From DATKFM01 sp963851215 (GTDB lineage Bacteria; Pseudomonadota; Alphaproteobacteria; Dongiales; Dongiaceae), in the NCBI GenBank assembly GCA_963851215.1, contig CAWKOG010000015.1:310001-374000 (forward strand): a stretch of 64,000 nt of DNA. Direction: 5' to 3'. The notes beneath the pieces were generated by a model. The model worked only from the letters and a program-made list of their open reading frames with translations, did not search any database and had not been told where the DNA came from. Both the position numbers and the translations under genes were made by a program. Below, one piece after another: positions 19,235 to 27,573 of this stretch. The stretch's first letter is position 1; the number at the start of each line of letters is the position of its first letter.

Positions 19235-21054
19235 GCGACACGGCCGCGCCGGCCGTCGACAATCCGGCCACGACGGCCAACGACAATGGCGGCGGCGCGG
19301 CGGTGCCGGAGTCTGCCGCGCCCGCCGCGCGGCTGCCGCGCATCCTCCGGGGCGTGCGGCGGCGCTACTTCCTGATGCTCATCGCCAATGGAGTCCTCCA
19401 GACCGCTGTCACGGTCGGCGCGGCGCTGCTGGTGCGCCGTTTCTTCGACGGCGTCGCCGGGGGCGCTCCGGCTGACGATGGCGGACTTCTGCTGGATCTG
19501 CCGCGGACCGCGGGCGTGCTTTTGCTGCTGGCGCTGGTGCTGGTGGCGCTGCGGGTCATCGAACGCCGCTGGGGCGAGGCCATGGCACAGGATTATGCGG
19601 TCACGGTCCGCCTGCGGCTGTTCGATGCGGTGGCGCGGATTCCCCTGTGGACGCTGAAGAAGCGCAGCCGCGGACCGATGCTGCTGCGTTTCGCCTCCGA
19701 CATCAGCGCCGTGCATGATTGGGTCGGGCGCGGCCTGGCGCGGCTGACGGTGGGCGGCATTGCCATGGCCGGCGTGCTCCTCGGCCTGTTCGTCCTCGAT
19801 CCCTGGTTCGCCGGCGCGGTGCTGGGCGTGCTGGTGCTAGGCGTGGCCGTCACGCTGGCGGTCGGACCGCTGCTGGAGCGGCGGGTGTTCGAGCTGCGCC
19901 GCAGCCGGGGCAAGCTGGCGGCCCAGGTGGCCGACAAGCTGGAGACCCTGGCGCTGCTGCGCGTCTTCGACCGCGAGGCCGAAGAGCGCCGCCTGCTGAA
20001 GCGGCAGAGTCGCAAGGTGGCGCGCAACGCCGTGGCGCGGGCCGGTTATTCGGCCCTGGTGCGAGTGCTGCCGGAGGCGGTCTATCTCGGCGCGCTGACC
20101 GCGATCCTGGTGCTCGCCGCGCACCGTCTGGCCGCCGGCGCCGGCAGCATCGGCGCGCTGGCCGGCGCCTTGATGCTGCTGGGCCTGCTGGTGTTGCCGC
20201 TGCGGGATCTCGCGCGGGTGTTCGATTTCTACCAGAACTTCAAGGTGGCGCGGCGCAAGCTGGAACAGATCCTGGCCGAGGCCGCCGAGAACGACCGGGT
20301 GAAGCCGACCAAGCGCGTGCCGCTGTCGGGTGCCCTGATGTTCCGCCGGGTTACGGTTGACGGCATGCTGGACGGCTTTTCCGCCCGCGTCACCTCGGGC
20401 CTCAACATCGCGATCGTCGGGCCGACCGGCGGCGGCAAGTCGCTGCTGCTGGCCCTGGCGGCCGGGCTGGCGCGGCCCGACAAGGGGCGGGTGCGGCTCG
20501 ACGGCGTGGCGGTGGACCGGCTGCCTTCGGGCGTGCTGGCGCGCAATGTGGGCATGGTCTCGGCGGAGTTGCCGCTGCTGCGGGGCACGATCCGCGACAA
20601 CCTGATCTACCGCGACGTGTCCGCCAGCGAAGAGGAGGTGGAGCGCATGATCCGCGCCTTCGGCCTGAATGTGCTGGCGCGCGACCTGCCGGACGGCCTC
20701 GATACTGGCATCGCCGATGGCGGCGTCGACCTCTCCGCCGGCACCGCCCAGCGCATCCATTTGGCCCGGGCCATGCTGGGTCGGCCGAAGCTGGTGCTGC
20801 TCGACGAGCCCGACCGGGGCCTAGACGCCGAAGGCCGCCGCGCCCTCAGCCGCGTGCTGGCGGAGCGCCGCTGCACGGCACTGATCGCCACCCAGGACCT
20901 GGAACGAGCCCGCGGCTGCGACCGGATCTGGTACGTGGAGAGCGGTCGGCTGATGGAGGAAGGGCCGGCGGCCGAGCTGCTGGACGGCGACGGCGCGGCG
21001 GCGCGCTATTTCGGCCTCGTGCCCGGCGGCCCGCGGCTGACGGCGGTGTCGTAG
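19231..21054 (+). CDS. ABC exporter, fused permease and ATPase, degenerate signature
   Basis: A 607-residue half-transporter. An N-terminal Pro/Ala-rich tail of about 40 residues precedes a six-helix type-1 exporter domain (about 45-330) and an ATPase domain. Walker A is GPTGGGKS near residue 396 and Walker B LVLLDEPDRGLD near 520. The ABC signature reads LSAGTAQR instead of LSGGQxQR, and the D-loop region is PDRGLDAEG rather than the usual SALD, so ATP hydrolysis may be altered. It is translationally coupled to the preceding P-loop NTPase gene. No exported substrate can be deduced. Confidence 0.88.
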   Translation: MSDTAAPAVDNPATTANDNGGGAAVPESAAPAARLPRILRGVRRRYFLMLIANGVLQTAVTVGAALLVRRFFDGVAGGAPADDGGLLLDLPRTAGVLLLLALVLVALRVIERRWGEAMAQDYAVTVRLRLFDAVARIPLWTLKKRSRGPMLLRFASDISAVHDWVGRGLARLTVGGIAMAGVLLGLFVLDPWFAGAVLGVLVLGVAVTLAVGPLLERRVFELRRSRGKLAAQVADKLETLALLRVFDREAEERRLLKRQSRKVARNAVARAGYSALVRVLPEAVYLGALTAILVLAAHRLAAGAGSIGALAGALMLLGLLVLPLRDLARVFDFYQNFKVARRKLEQILAEAAENDRVKPTKRVPLSGALMFRRVTVDGMLDGFSARVTSGLNIAIVGPTGGGKSLLLALAAGLARPDKGRVRLDGVAVDRLPSGVLARNVGMVSAELPLLRGTIRDNLIYRDVSASEEEVERMIRAFGLNVLARDLPDGLDTGIADGGVDLSAGTAQRIHLARAMLGRPKLVLLDEPDRGLDAEGRRALSRVLAERRCTALIATQDLERARGCDRIWYVESGRLMEEGPAAELLDGDGAAARYFGLVPGGPRLTAVS

Positions 21055-21066
21055 GCGCCGGCCAAT

Positions 21067-22068
21067 TCAGGGCTTTGCTCGCCTCATCGCCATGCGGCGC
21101 CAGTCGCGCGGGGCATGGCCGGTCCAGCGGGTAAATGCCCGGGTGAAATGCGCGGAGTCCGAATAGCCGAGATCCAGAGCGACGGCGGTGATCGGCTGCC
21201 GGGGATCGGCCATAAGGGCGGCGGCCTGGCGGGCCAGCACGCGGCCTAGAATTTCGTCGAAGCTGGTTTCCAGCCGTGCGAGCTGGCGCTGCAGGGTGCG
21301 CCGGCTGAGGCTCAACCGCCGGCAAAGCCAATCGATCCGTGGCCGGCCCTCGAGCAGGGCAAGAGCGAGGAGATGCTCGACGCAGGCGACCAGGTCGGCG
21401 GCGTCGGGCACCTCGGGCCCGCTATCGGCGGCGCTCGGGCGCCGCACCGGGTTTGGCAGCTCGAGAAGTTCGGCGGCGAAGGTGACGCCGGCGACCTCGC
21501 CCCGCTCGATCGTGCAGTGCAACGCATCCTGCACGGAGGCCCGCTCCGGCAATGCAGTGCCAGTCAGCTCGACGCGCACCGGTTGCCACGCGGCGCCGGC
21601 AAAACGCCGGAAGAGGTCCAGCACATAGCCAAGGGCCAGGATCTCATTTTTTTGCCTTCCGATCACGGCCGCATCGGTCACGCGATAGGTCCACTTTGCC
21701 AAGCGCCCTTGGCGCACCAAGCCTATCGATGTCGCGGATTGCAGCAGGGAGCCGATCAGATCGATGCTGCTGTGGATAGCCGTTTCCAGGCGCGGCGCGT
21801 CGAGCATGCGCTGGCCGTAATTGCCGAGGCCCGGGACGCCCGCCTTGACGGAAAGGCGGGCGGGAAGCGCGTCATCGCCGATCTCGCGCGCAGCACATTC
21901 CAGGAGGCGCAACTGGTCGCGGAGCAGAATGAGCCGCTCCGGCTGATCGAGGATTCCCAGGGGGAGTTCGGCATGGCGGAAGACCCTCGCGACGGAGCCG
22001 CCCGCCCGCTCCACCTCCTCGGCGATCGGTCCGATGGACCGCGCCTTGGTCAGCCCGACATTCTCCAT
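21067..22068 (-). CDS. AraC family transcriptional regulator
   Basis: A 333-residue regulator of the OruR/arabinose-binding-domain type. The N-terminal effector domain (about 15-190) is followed by a C-terminal pair of helix-turn-helix motifs: LCRRLSLSRRTLQRQL and the AraC signature ending VALDLGYSDSAHFTRAFTRWTG. The start at 22068 (MENVGLTKAR) fits the family; upstream in-frame codons to 22125 do not. It converges with the ABC exporter gene and is divergent from the DUF2380 gene. The target is not evident. Confidence 0.9.
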   Translation of the reverse strand: MENVGLTKARSIGPIAEEVERAGGSVARVFRHAELPLGILDQPERLILLRDQLRLLECAAREIGDDALPARLSVKAGVPGLGNYGQRMLDAPRLETAIHSSIDLIGSLLQSATSIGLVRQGRLAKWTYRVTDAAVIGRQKNEILALGYVLDLFRRFAGAAWQPVRVELTGTALPERASVQDALHCTIERGEVAGVTFAAELLELPNPVRRPSAADSGPEVPDAADLVACVEHLLALALLEGRPRIDWLCRRLSLSRRTLQRQLARLETSFDEILGRVLARQAAALMADPRQPITAVALDLGYSDSAHFTRAFTRWTGHAPRDWRRMAMRRAKP

Positions 22069-22208
22069 CCCGGTTCTCCTGCCGCCCCGATCCCGCCGCT
22101 CCGCAAATTCGCCTCGTGGCGCCAAATGGCAAGCCAGCGACCGCGACCGATGCTAGCAGAGCTTGTCCGGCCGATGAATGGCCGCTTTCCAAGCCAGGCA
22201 GGTGGAAG

Positions 22209-22730
22209 ATGGGCAGAGCATTTCGGTGCGGTTGCGCGGGCGTCGTTGCCTGCTTCCTGGCGATGGCGCCAATGGCGGCGCGGGCCGACGAGGCGGCGGC
22301 CGAGCGAATTCCCGTCGCCGTCGCCGAATTCGACTATATCGACACGTCGGGCGAGCCCGAGGATCAGCGGGCCAAGCATGCGGCACAGCTTCAATCTTTC
22401 GCCGAGTCCATGCGTGCCGGGCTGGAAAGCAGCGGCAAGTACCGGGTCGTGCCGCTGGTCTGCGAGCCGACGCCCTGCAGGGCGGGCGATCTGGATGCGG
22501 AGGCACTGATCGCCGCCGCCCGCAAGGCCGGGGCGCAGCAACTGGTGTTCGGCGGCATCCACAAGATGAGCACGCTGGTGCAGTTCGCGAAGGTCCAGGT
22601 CCTGGACCTCAAGCTGGACAGGCTGATCTTCGAGCGCCTGCTGACCTTCCGCGGCGACAACGACGACGCCTGGGACCACGCGCAGCGCTTTGTGGTGCGG
22701 GATATCGTCGAGGAAGAGTTCAGCTACTGA
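22209..22730 (+). CDS. DUF2380-like periplasmic protein
   Basis: A 173-residue exported protein. The ATG at 22209 gives a clean signal peptide (VVACFLAMAPMAARA). The mature part starts with the family-like VAVAEFDYIDTSGE and contains an internal Cys pair (CEPTPC). This matches the DUF2380 type of predicted periplasmic proteins. Its function is unknown. The 3' end overlaps that of the next gene, on the opposite strand, by 11 bp. Confidence 0.7.
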   Translation: MGRAFRCGCAGVVACFLAMAPMAARADEAAAERIPVAVAEFDYIDTSGEPEDQRAKHAAQLQSFAESMRAGLESSGKYRVVPLVCEPTPCRAGDLDAEALIAAARKAGAQQLVFGGIHKMSTLVQFAKVQVLDLKLDRLIFERLLTFRGDNDDAWDHAQRFVVRDIVEEEFSY

Positions 22731-23619
22731 GGCGGGTGCGGCAGAATCCGTAGTCGAACACCCGCGCCACGTCGTCAAAGCGTGGCGAAAGCCGGAGGTA
22801 GGCGAAGAAGGTCGCGCTGGAAAGACAGAGGATCGTCAGGAAGGGAAGCATGTTCCAGACCGGCGTCAGAAAGAACTGCAAGACCGCTACTGCCTGAATG
22901 CCGGAGTCGAAACCCAGCGCGGCGACGAGCGGAAACCAGCCATAGTGAAAAGCCAGCGAGAGCGCCGTCGGCGCGGCGGCGGCAGCGGCGGCGAAGAGTG
23001 CAATCCTGACGCGATTGCCGCGCGAGCGTCGCCAGGCTTCGCGAAACGGCGCGCGGGTGGCCTCGAAGGCGGCGATCGGCAGCGCCAAGACAAGCGGCGG
23101 AGTCAGCGCAAGGCACCAGCTCCAATAAATGGCCGTAACCAGAAGATCGCCCGACCAGCGGTACGCCTCCGGTATGACGCTCGCAAAGAGGTAGGCGGCG
23201 CGCGAGCCGATGGTCGGCAGCAAATGCACGGCGAACCAGTAGATGACCAGCGTCTGCCAGAAGACGCCGACGCGCCGCAGGCGGAGCGCATCGCCGACCC
23301 GCACCGCCCTTCCCTGCAGGACGGCCTGCCCGCAGGCGAGGAAGGAAGCGCCGCCGCCCGGCAATAGGCAGCCAATGGTGGCCACCAGGACGACGGCCAT
23401 CTCCAGGATACCGCCTTCCTGCCGGCCGAAATGCCAGACAATCGGCGCAGAAATGATCTGCGCAACGAGCTGCCCCGCCCACAGAATCATCGCCCAGACG
23501 AGGATCTGGCAAGAATAGACCCAGAAGTTTCGCCCGATATGCCGATAGGCCTCGCCGACGATCGTCAAGACGGGCAGCGGGGCCGTTGCTCCGGTCTCCA
23601 CCGGTACGCTGCTAGCCAA
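22720..23619 (-). CDS. hypothetical multi-pass membrane protein
   Basis: A 299-residue protein with about six hydrophobic segments, beginning near residues 33-58, 75-95 and 118-138. No ATPase, substrate-binding or catalytic motif is seen. The pattern resembles the unnamed 'stress/glycerophosphoryl-type' membrane proteins only in general form, so no family is assigned. It is convergent with the DUF2380 gene and divergent from ecm. Confidence 0.7.
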   Translation of the reverse strand: MASSVPVETGATAPLPVLTIVGEAYRHIGRNFWVYSCQILVWAMILWAGQLVAQIISAPIVWHFGRQEGGILEMAVVLVATIGCLLPGGGASFLACGQAVLQGRAVRVGDALRLRRVGVFWQTLVIYWFAVHLLPTIGSRAAYLFASVIPEAYRWSGDLLVTAIYWSWCLALTPPLVLALPIAAFEATRAPFREAWRRSRGNRVRIALFAAAAAAAPTALSLAFHYGWFPLVAALGFDSGIQAVAVLQFFLTPVWNMLPFLTILCLSSATFFAYLRLSPRFDDVARVFDYGFCRTRLSS

Positions 23620-23700
23620 CTTGCACGCTCAAACAGCGGGCTGGTCTTCATGTCGGGACGGAAATGCTGCTTTCTCCGTTCCATGCTGTTCGCACCGTTG

Positions 23701-23709
23701 TTGTTGCGC
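23701..23709 (+). promoter_or_regulatory. TTGTTGCGC motif upstream of ecm
   Basis: This 9-mer is the same as at 16560-16568 in the ccr upstream dyad. Here it is followed by CGCACAA, so TTGCGCCGCACAA is a loose dyad centred 60 bp before the ecm start. Shared control of ccr and ecm is inferred only. Confidence 0.25.
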
Positions 23710-23767
23710 CGCACAATAGCCGCACACTAATCTAACTCAAAGCAGCGGAAACGAGGCAAGTGCTGGA

Positions 23768-25816
23768 ATGGGCGAGAGTTCCAAGCCGACCAATGGCATG
23801 AAGGCGCCGACCCACGGGTCGGCGGAGAGTGCGGCCGGCCGCCCCCGCGATCCCGTCTGGCTGATCCGCACCTATTCGGGGCATTCCTCGGCCAAGGCGT
23901 CGAACGAGCTGTACCGCACCAATCTGGCGCGCGGGCAGACGGGGCTGTCGGTGGCGTTCGATCTGCCGACCCAGACCGGCTACGACTCCGATCACCAGGA
24001 AGCGCGGGGCGAGGTGGGCAAGGTGGGCGTGCCGATCTGCCATCTGGGCGATATGGCTGCGCTGTTCGACGGCATTCCGCTCGGCCGCATGAACACCTCG
24101 ATGACCATCAACGCCACGGCGCCCTGGCTGCTGGCGCTCTATATCGCGGCAGCGGAGAAGCAGGGCGTGGCGCGCCGCGATCTCGCGGGCACGGTGCAGA
24201 ACGACATCATCAAGGAGTACCTGTCCCGCGGCACCTACATCTTTCCGCCGAAGGCGAGCCTGAAACTCACGGCCGATGTGATCGCCTTCACCTACCGCGA
24301 CGTGCCGAAGTGGAATCCGATCAACATCTGCTCCTATCACTTGCAGGAAGCTGGCGCGACGCCGGTGCAGGAGCTGGCCTATACGCTGGCGACGTCGATC
24401 GCCGTCATGGAGGCGGTGCAGGCGTCGGGGCAGGTGCCGCCGGACGAACTGCCGCAAGTGATCGGGCGGCTGTCGTTCTTCGTGAATGCGGGCCTCCGTT
24501 TCATCACGGAGATGTGCAAGATGCGCGCCTTCGGCGAGCTGTGGGACGAACTCTGCCGCGAGCGCTGGAAGGTGCAGGACGAAAAGCTGCGGCGTTTCCG
24601 CTATGGCGTGCAGGTGAATTCCCTCGGCCTCACCGAGCAGCAGCCGGAAAACAATGTCTATCGCGTGCTGTTGGAGATGCTGGCGGTGACCATGTCGCGC
24701 GACGCGCGGGCGCGCGCCGTGCAGCTGCCCGCCTGGAACGAGGCGCTGGGCCTGCCGCGGCCCTGGGACCAGCAATGGTCGATCCGCCTGCAGCAGATCG
24801 TCGCCGAGGAGACGGACCTGCTGGAGTATGACGATATCTTCGCGGGCTCGCCCGTCATCGCCGCCAAGGTGGCGGAGCTGGCGGGGCAGGCGAAGGAGGA
24901 ACTGGCGAAGATCGAGTCGCTCGGCGGCGCGGTGGCGGCGGTCGAGTCCGGTTACATGAAAGAGCGGCTGGTCGAATCCAATGCGCGGCGCATTGCCGCC
25001 ATCGAGTCGGGCGATCAAACTGTCGTCGGCGTGAACAAGTATACGGAGTCGGCGCCGTCGCCGCTGACATCGGGCGGCGACGCGGGATTCCTCGCCGTCG
25101 ATCCCCAGGCCGAGACGGATCAGGTGGCGCGGCTGCAGGCCTGGCGCGCGCAGCGGGAGGAGTCGCTGGTGTGGGACGCGCTGTCCCAGCTGGAAACGGC
25201 CATCAAAGAAGGCGGCAACATCATGCCGGCATCGATCGCCTGCGCCCATGCCGGCGTGACGACGGGCGAATGGGCGGCGGCTCTGCGCCAGAAATTCGGC
25301 GACTATCGCGCGCCCACGGGCGTCAGCCTCGCGGCAGCGCCGGCGGCGAGCAACTATCTCGCCGATGTGCGCGACGATGTGAAGCGCATCTCCACCCGCA
25401 TCGGCGCGCCGCTGAAAATCCTGGTGGGCAAGCCCGGCCTCGACGGCCATTCCAATGGCGCCGAGCAGGTGGCGGTGCGCGCCCGCGATTGCGGCTTCCA
25501 CGTCGTCTATGACGGCATCCGCCTGACGCCGGCGCAGATCGTCGATGCCGCGGTGAAGGAGGGCGTGCATATCATCGGCCTCTCGATCCTCTCGGGTTCC
25601 CATGTGGTGCTGGTGGCCGAAGTGATCGACAAGCTGCGCGCCGCCGGCTTGAAGGACGTGCCTGTCGTCGTCGGCGGCATCATCCCGCCGGAGGACGAAG
25701 CGCAACTGAAAGCCGCCGGCGTCGCCCGCGTCTATACGCCCAAGGATTTCGACCTGACGCAGATCATGCGCGACATCGTCGACGTCGTGGACCGCGCGAA
25801 CCAGGCGGCGGCGTAG
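23768..25816 (+). CDS. ecm: ethylmalonyl-CoA mutase
   Basis: Ecm (MeaA in Methylobacterium) is an adenosylcobalamin enzyme that converts (2R)-ethylmalonyl-CoA to methylsuccinyl-CoA, between Ccr and Mcd in the EMC pathway. The 682-residue protein has the TIM-barrel mutase domain with RTYSGHSSAKASNELYR, FDLPTQTGYDSDH and QNDIIKEYLSRGTYIFPP. The C-terminal B12 domain starts near residue 545 with DGHSNG at about 558-563, the His being the lower cobalt ligand. It resembles methylmalonyl-CoA mutase large subunit, but the single-chain length and the company of ccr and mcd favour Ecm. A B12 adenosyltransferase is encoded at 10.7 kb. Confidence 0.92.
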   Translation: MGESSKPTNGMKAPTHGSAESAAGRPRDPVWLIRTYSGHSSAKASNELYRTNLARGQTGLSVAFDLPTQTGYDSDHQEARGEVGKVGVPICHLGDMAALFDGIPLGRMNTSMTINATAPWLLALYIAAAEKQGVARRDLAGTVQNDIIKEYLSRGTYIFPPKASLKLTADVIAFTYRDVPKWNPINICSYHLQEAGATPVQELAYTLATSIAVMEAVQASGQVPPDELPQVIGRLSFFVNAGLRFITEMCKMRAFGELWDELCRERWKVQDEKLRRFRYGVQVNSLGLTEQQPENNVYRVLLEMLAVTMSRDARARAVQLPAWNEALGLPRPWDQQWSIRLQQIVAEETDLLEYDDIFAGSPVIAAKVAELAGQAKEELAKIESLGGAVAAVESGYMKERLVESNARRIAAIESGDQTVVGVNKYTESAPSPLTSGGDAGFLAVDPQAETDQVARLQAWRAQREESLVWDALSQLETAIKEGGNIMPASIACAHAGVTTGEWAAALRQKFGDYRAPTGVSLAAAPAASNYLADVRDDVKRISTRIGAPLKILVGKPGLDGHSNGAEQVAVRARDCGFHVVYDGIRLTPAQIVDAAVKEGVHIIGLSILSGSHVVLVAEVIDKLRAAGLKDVPVVVGGIIPPEDEAQLKAAGVARVYTPKDFDLTQIMRDIVDVVDRANQAAA

Positions 25817-25825
25817 TCTGCCGCC

Positions 25826-26267
25826 ATGGACCTCACCGCCGACGTCACCTCCATTGCCCATGTCATCCAGCTCTCGGTCGCGCCGGTGTTCCTGCTCACT
25901 GGCGTCGGCGCGATGATTGCTGTGCTGACCAACAGGCTCGGGCGGGCGGTGGACCGTGCGCGGTCATTGGAGGGGCGCTATGACACGGCGCCGGCGGAAC
26001 AGCAGGCGATGCTGCGGTCGGAGCTGAGGGTGCTGGAACGCCGCTCGCGGATGATCTATGCGGGCATGCTGCTCTGCGCGCTCTGCGCCCTCCTGGTCTG
26101 CAGCGTCATCGTCGGGCTGTTCGCCAGCACGCATCACCGGCGCCGCCATCGCGCCGGTCATCGGCGCCCTGTTCGTAGCCGCCATGTTCGCCTTCATGGG
26201 CGCGCTGATCGCCTTCCTGCTGGAAGTGCATCTGGCGCTACGGACCCTCCATATCGGACCGCCTTAG
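25826..26267 (+). CDS. DUF2721 membrane protein, frameshifted
   Basis: A small membrane protein of the DUF2721 family with three expected helices: about residues 10-30, 78-98 and a last helix read in another frame. The N-terminal part ends correctly at CSVIVGLFAS and the true continuation ITGAAIAPVIGALF is one base away, near 26133. Removing one base gives a protein of about 146 residues ending LEVHLALRTLHIGPP. It starts 10 bp after ecm and is probably co-transcribed. Function is unknown. Confidence 0.7.
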
Positions 26268-26304
26268 GGGCGTAGCAAATCAGGCTGTATGGCCCCGCCA
26301 ATTC

Positions 26305-26323
26305 ATGTAAGAACCCTTCACAT
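26305..26323 (-). promoter_or_regulatory. TetR operator copy overlapping its own gene start
   Basis: Minus-strand ATGTGAAGGGTTCTTACAT matches 15 of 19 positions of the perfect dyad upstream of the DUF2852 gene (ATGTGAATGTTACTTACAT). It overlaps the ATG of the TetR gene at 26322, as expected for autorepression. Confidence 0.55.
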
Positions 26324-26966
26324 GAGTTGGCACAAGGACGACGATCGCCAGCCGCGCCGGGGCTATCACCACGGCAATCTGCGGGAGGCGCTGATCCGCG
26401 CGGCGCTGGAGCTGATCGGCAAGAAGGGGCCGGCGGGCTTCACCTTCGCCGAGGCGGCGCGGGCGGCCGGAGTCAGCTCGGCGGCGCCCTACCGCCATTA
26501 CCGCGACCTGCCGGAGCTGATGGCCGATGTGGCCCTGCTGGGCTTCGAGAAGTTCGAGGCCAGCCTGTCCAAAGCCTGGAACAACGGCACGCCCGAGCCG
26601 GTCGCCGCCTTCGAGAATGTCGGCAGGGCTTATCTGGCCTTTGCCCGGGAGGAGCCGGCGCTCTATGCCGCCATGTTCGAATCCGGCCTGGCGCTGGAGG
26701 CGGTACCGGCGCTGCAGCAGGCCTCCGACCGCGCGTTTGCCGTGTTGCGGGCGGCGTCCGAGGCGGTGGCGGCGCAGATCCCCAAGGAAGGCCGCCCGCC
26801 GGCGCTGATGCTCAGCCTCCATATGTGGGCCTTTGCCCACGGCATCGCCTCGCTGTTCGCCCGCGGCGATGCCGGGCGTCGCAAGCTGCCCATGTCCCCC
26901 GACGACCTGCTGGAAGCCGGATTTCTAATCTACCTGCAGGGCCTGGGCGCGCCGCCGAAGCGCTAA
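26322..26966 (+). CDS. TetR/AcrR family regulator
   Basis: A 214-residue repressor. The start at 26322 (MSWHKDDDRQ) is preferred; the frame is open from 26289. Residues 15-65 form the TetR helix-turn-helix (LREALIRAALELIGKKG, then FAEAARAAGVSSAAPYRHY). The C-terminal ligand domain resembles the TetR_C_33/WHG type. A matching pair of palindromic sites, one across its own start and one in the promoter of the adjacent DUF2852 gene, indicates that it controls both. The ligand is unknown; regulators of this subfamily often sense lipids or acyl-CoA. Confidence 0.9.
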   Translation: MSWHKDDDRQPRRGYHHGNLREALIRAALELIGKKGPAGFTFAEAARAAGVSSAAPYRHYRDLPELMADVALLGFEKFEASLSKAWNNGTPEPVAAFENVGRAYLAFAREEPALYAAMFESGLALEAVPALQQASDRAFAVLRAASEAVAAQIPKEGRPPALMLSLHMWAFAHGIASLFARGDAGRRKLPMSPDDLLEAGFLIYLQGLGAPPKR

Positions 26967-26989
26967 AGCGATTTTTCTGCGTCGATCTC

Positions 26990-27042
26990 TTGACAGCGGC
27001 ACGGGGTTGGGCCATTTATGTGAATGTTACTTACATTCACAT
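26990..27042 (+). promoter_or_regulatory. promoter and TetR operator of the DUF2852 gene
   Basis: TTGACA at 26990-26995 is a perfect -35 hexamer, and CATTTAT 17 bp later is a weak -10. A perfect 10-bp inverted repeat, ATGTGAATGT / ACATTCACAT with a 5-bp spacer, covers 27018-27042, directly on the expected transcription start. The same half-sites recur at 26305-26323. Binding there would block transcription. Confidence 0.65.
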
Positions 27043-27053
27043 GAGGGGCTGCC

Positions 27054-27467
27054 ATGGATATCGCTGCAAGGATCGATGAGCACGGGAAGGCCGCCTGGAT
27101 AGCCTTGTTAGTGCTGTCTTTTGTCCTGTTCTGGCCCATCGGGTTGGCCCTTTTGGCCTATGTCATATGGAGTGGACGCATGGGATGCGGAAAGCATGGC
27201 GGCCCCGGCCGCTGGTACTTCAACAACGAACGTGAAGGACGTCATGGCCCCTGGAGCCGCTGGGGCTTCGGCCGCCAGGAATCCAGCGGCAACCGCGCCT
27301 TCGACGAATACCGGATGGAGACGCTGAAGCGCCTGGAGGAGGAGCAGAAGGAGTTCCGGGAGTTCCTGGACCGCCTGCGCCACGCCAAGGACAAGGTGGA
27401 GTTCGACCAGTTCATGGCCGACCGCGGCCGCCGCGGCCCGGATATCGAACAGCCGCAAGCCTCCTAG
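27054..27467 (+). CDS. DUF2852 membrane protein
   Basis: A 137-residue protein with one or two N-terminal membrane helices (about 13-40), a Trp/Gly-rich linker and a charged C-terminal helical part (EYRMETLKRLEEEQKEFREF). This is the alphaproteobacterial DUF2852 family, which is commonly paired with a TetR gene. The ATG follows GAGGGG. Expression is probably repressed by the adjacent TetR protein. The function of the family is not known. Confidence 0.88.
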   Translation: MDIAARIDEHGKAAWIALLVLSFVLFWPIGLALLAYVIWSGRMGCGKHGGPGRWYFNNEREGRHGPWSRWGFGRQESSGNRAFDEYRMETLKRLEEEQKEFREFLDRLRHAKDKVEFDQFMADRGRRGPDIEQPQAS

Positions 27468-27517
27468 TCAGAAACCCCACGGCCGGCCTTTCGTCCCCCC
27501 GAAGGCGGCCACCCTGC

Positions 27518-27551
27518 AAACCCTGCCCCGGAGAAATCCGGGGCAGGGTTT
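27518..27551. terminator. strong bidirectional hairpin terminator
   Basis: Perfect 14-bp stem AAACCCTGCCCCGG / CCGGGGCAGGGTTT with a 6-nt loop. It lies between the convergent DUF2852 and RTX genes, and the A/T ends give a U run in either direction. Confidence 0.85.
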
Positions 27552-27573
27552 CGCGTTCTAGCGACGTGGTTTC

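Noticed and set aside
23620..23767. Cobalamin riboswitch before ecm
   Set aside because: The region is too short and lacks the conserved B12-box-like sequence.
23732..25861. A 709-residue open frame on the minus strand
   Set aside because: It is the shadow of ecm. Its His/Arg-rich composition has no domain, while the plus strand encodes a complete B12 mutase.
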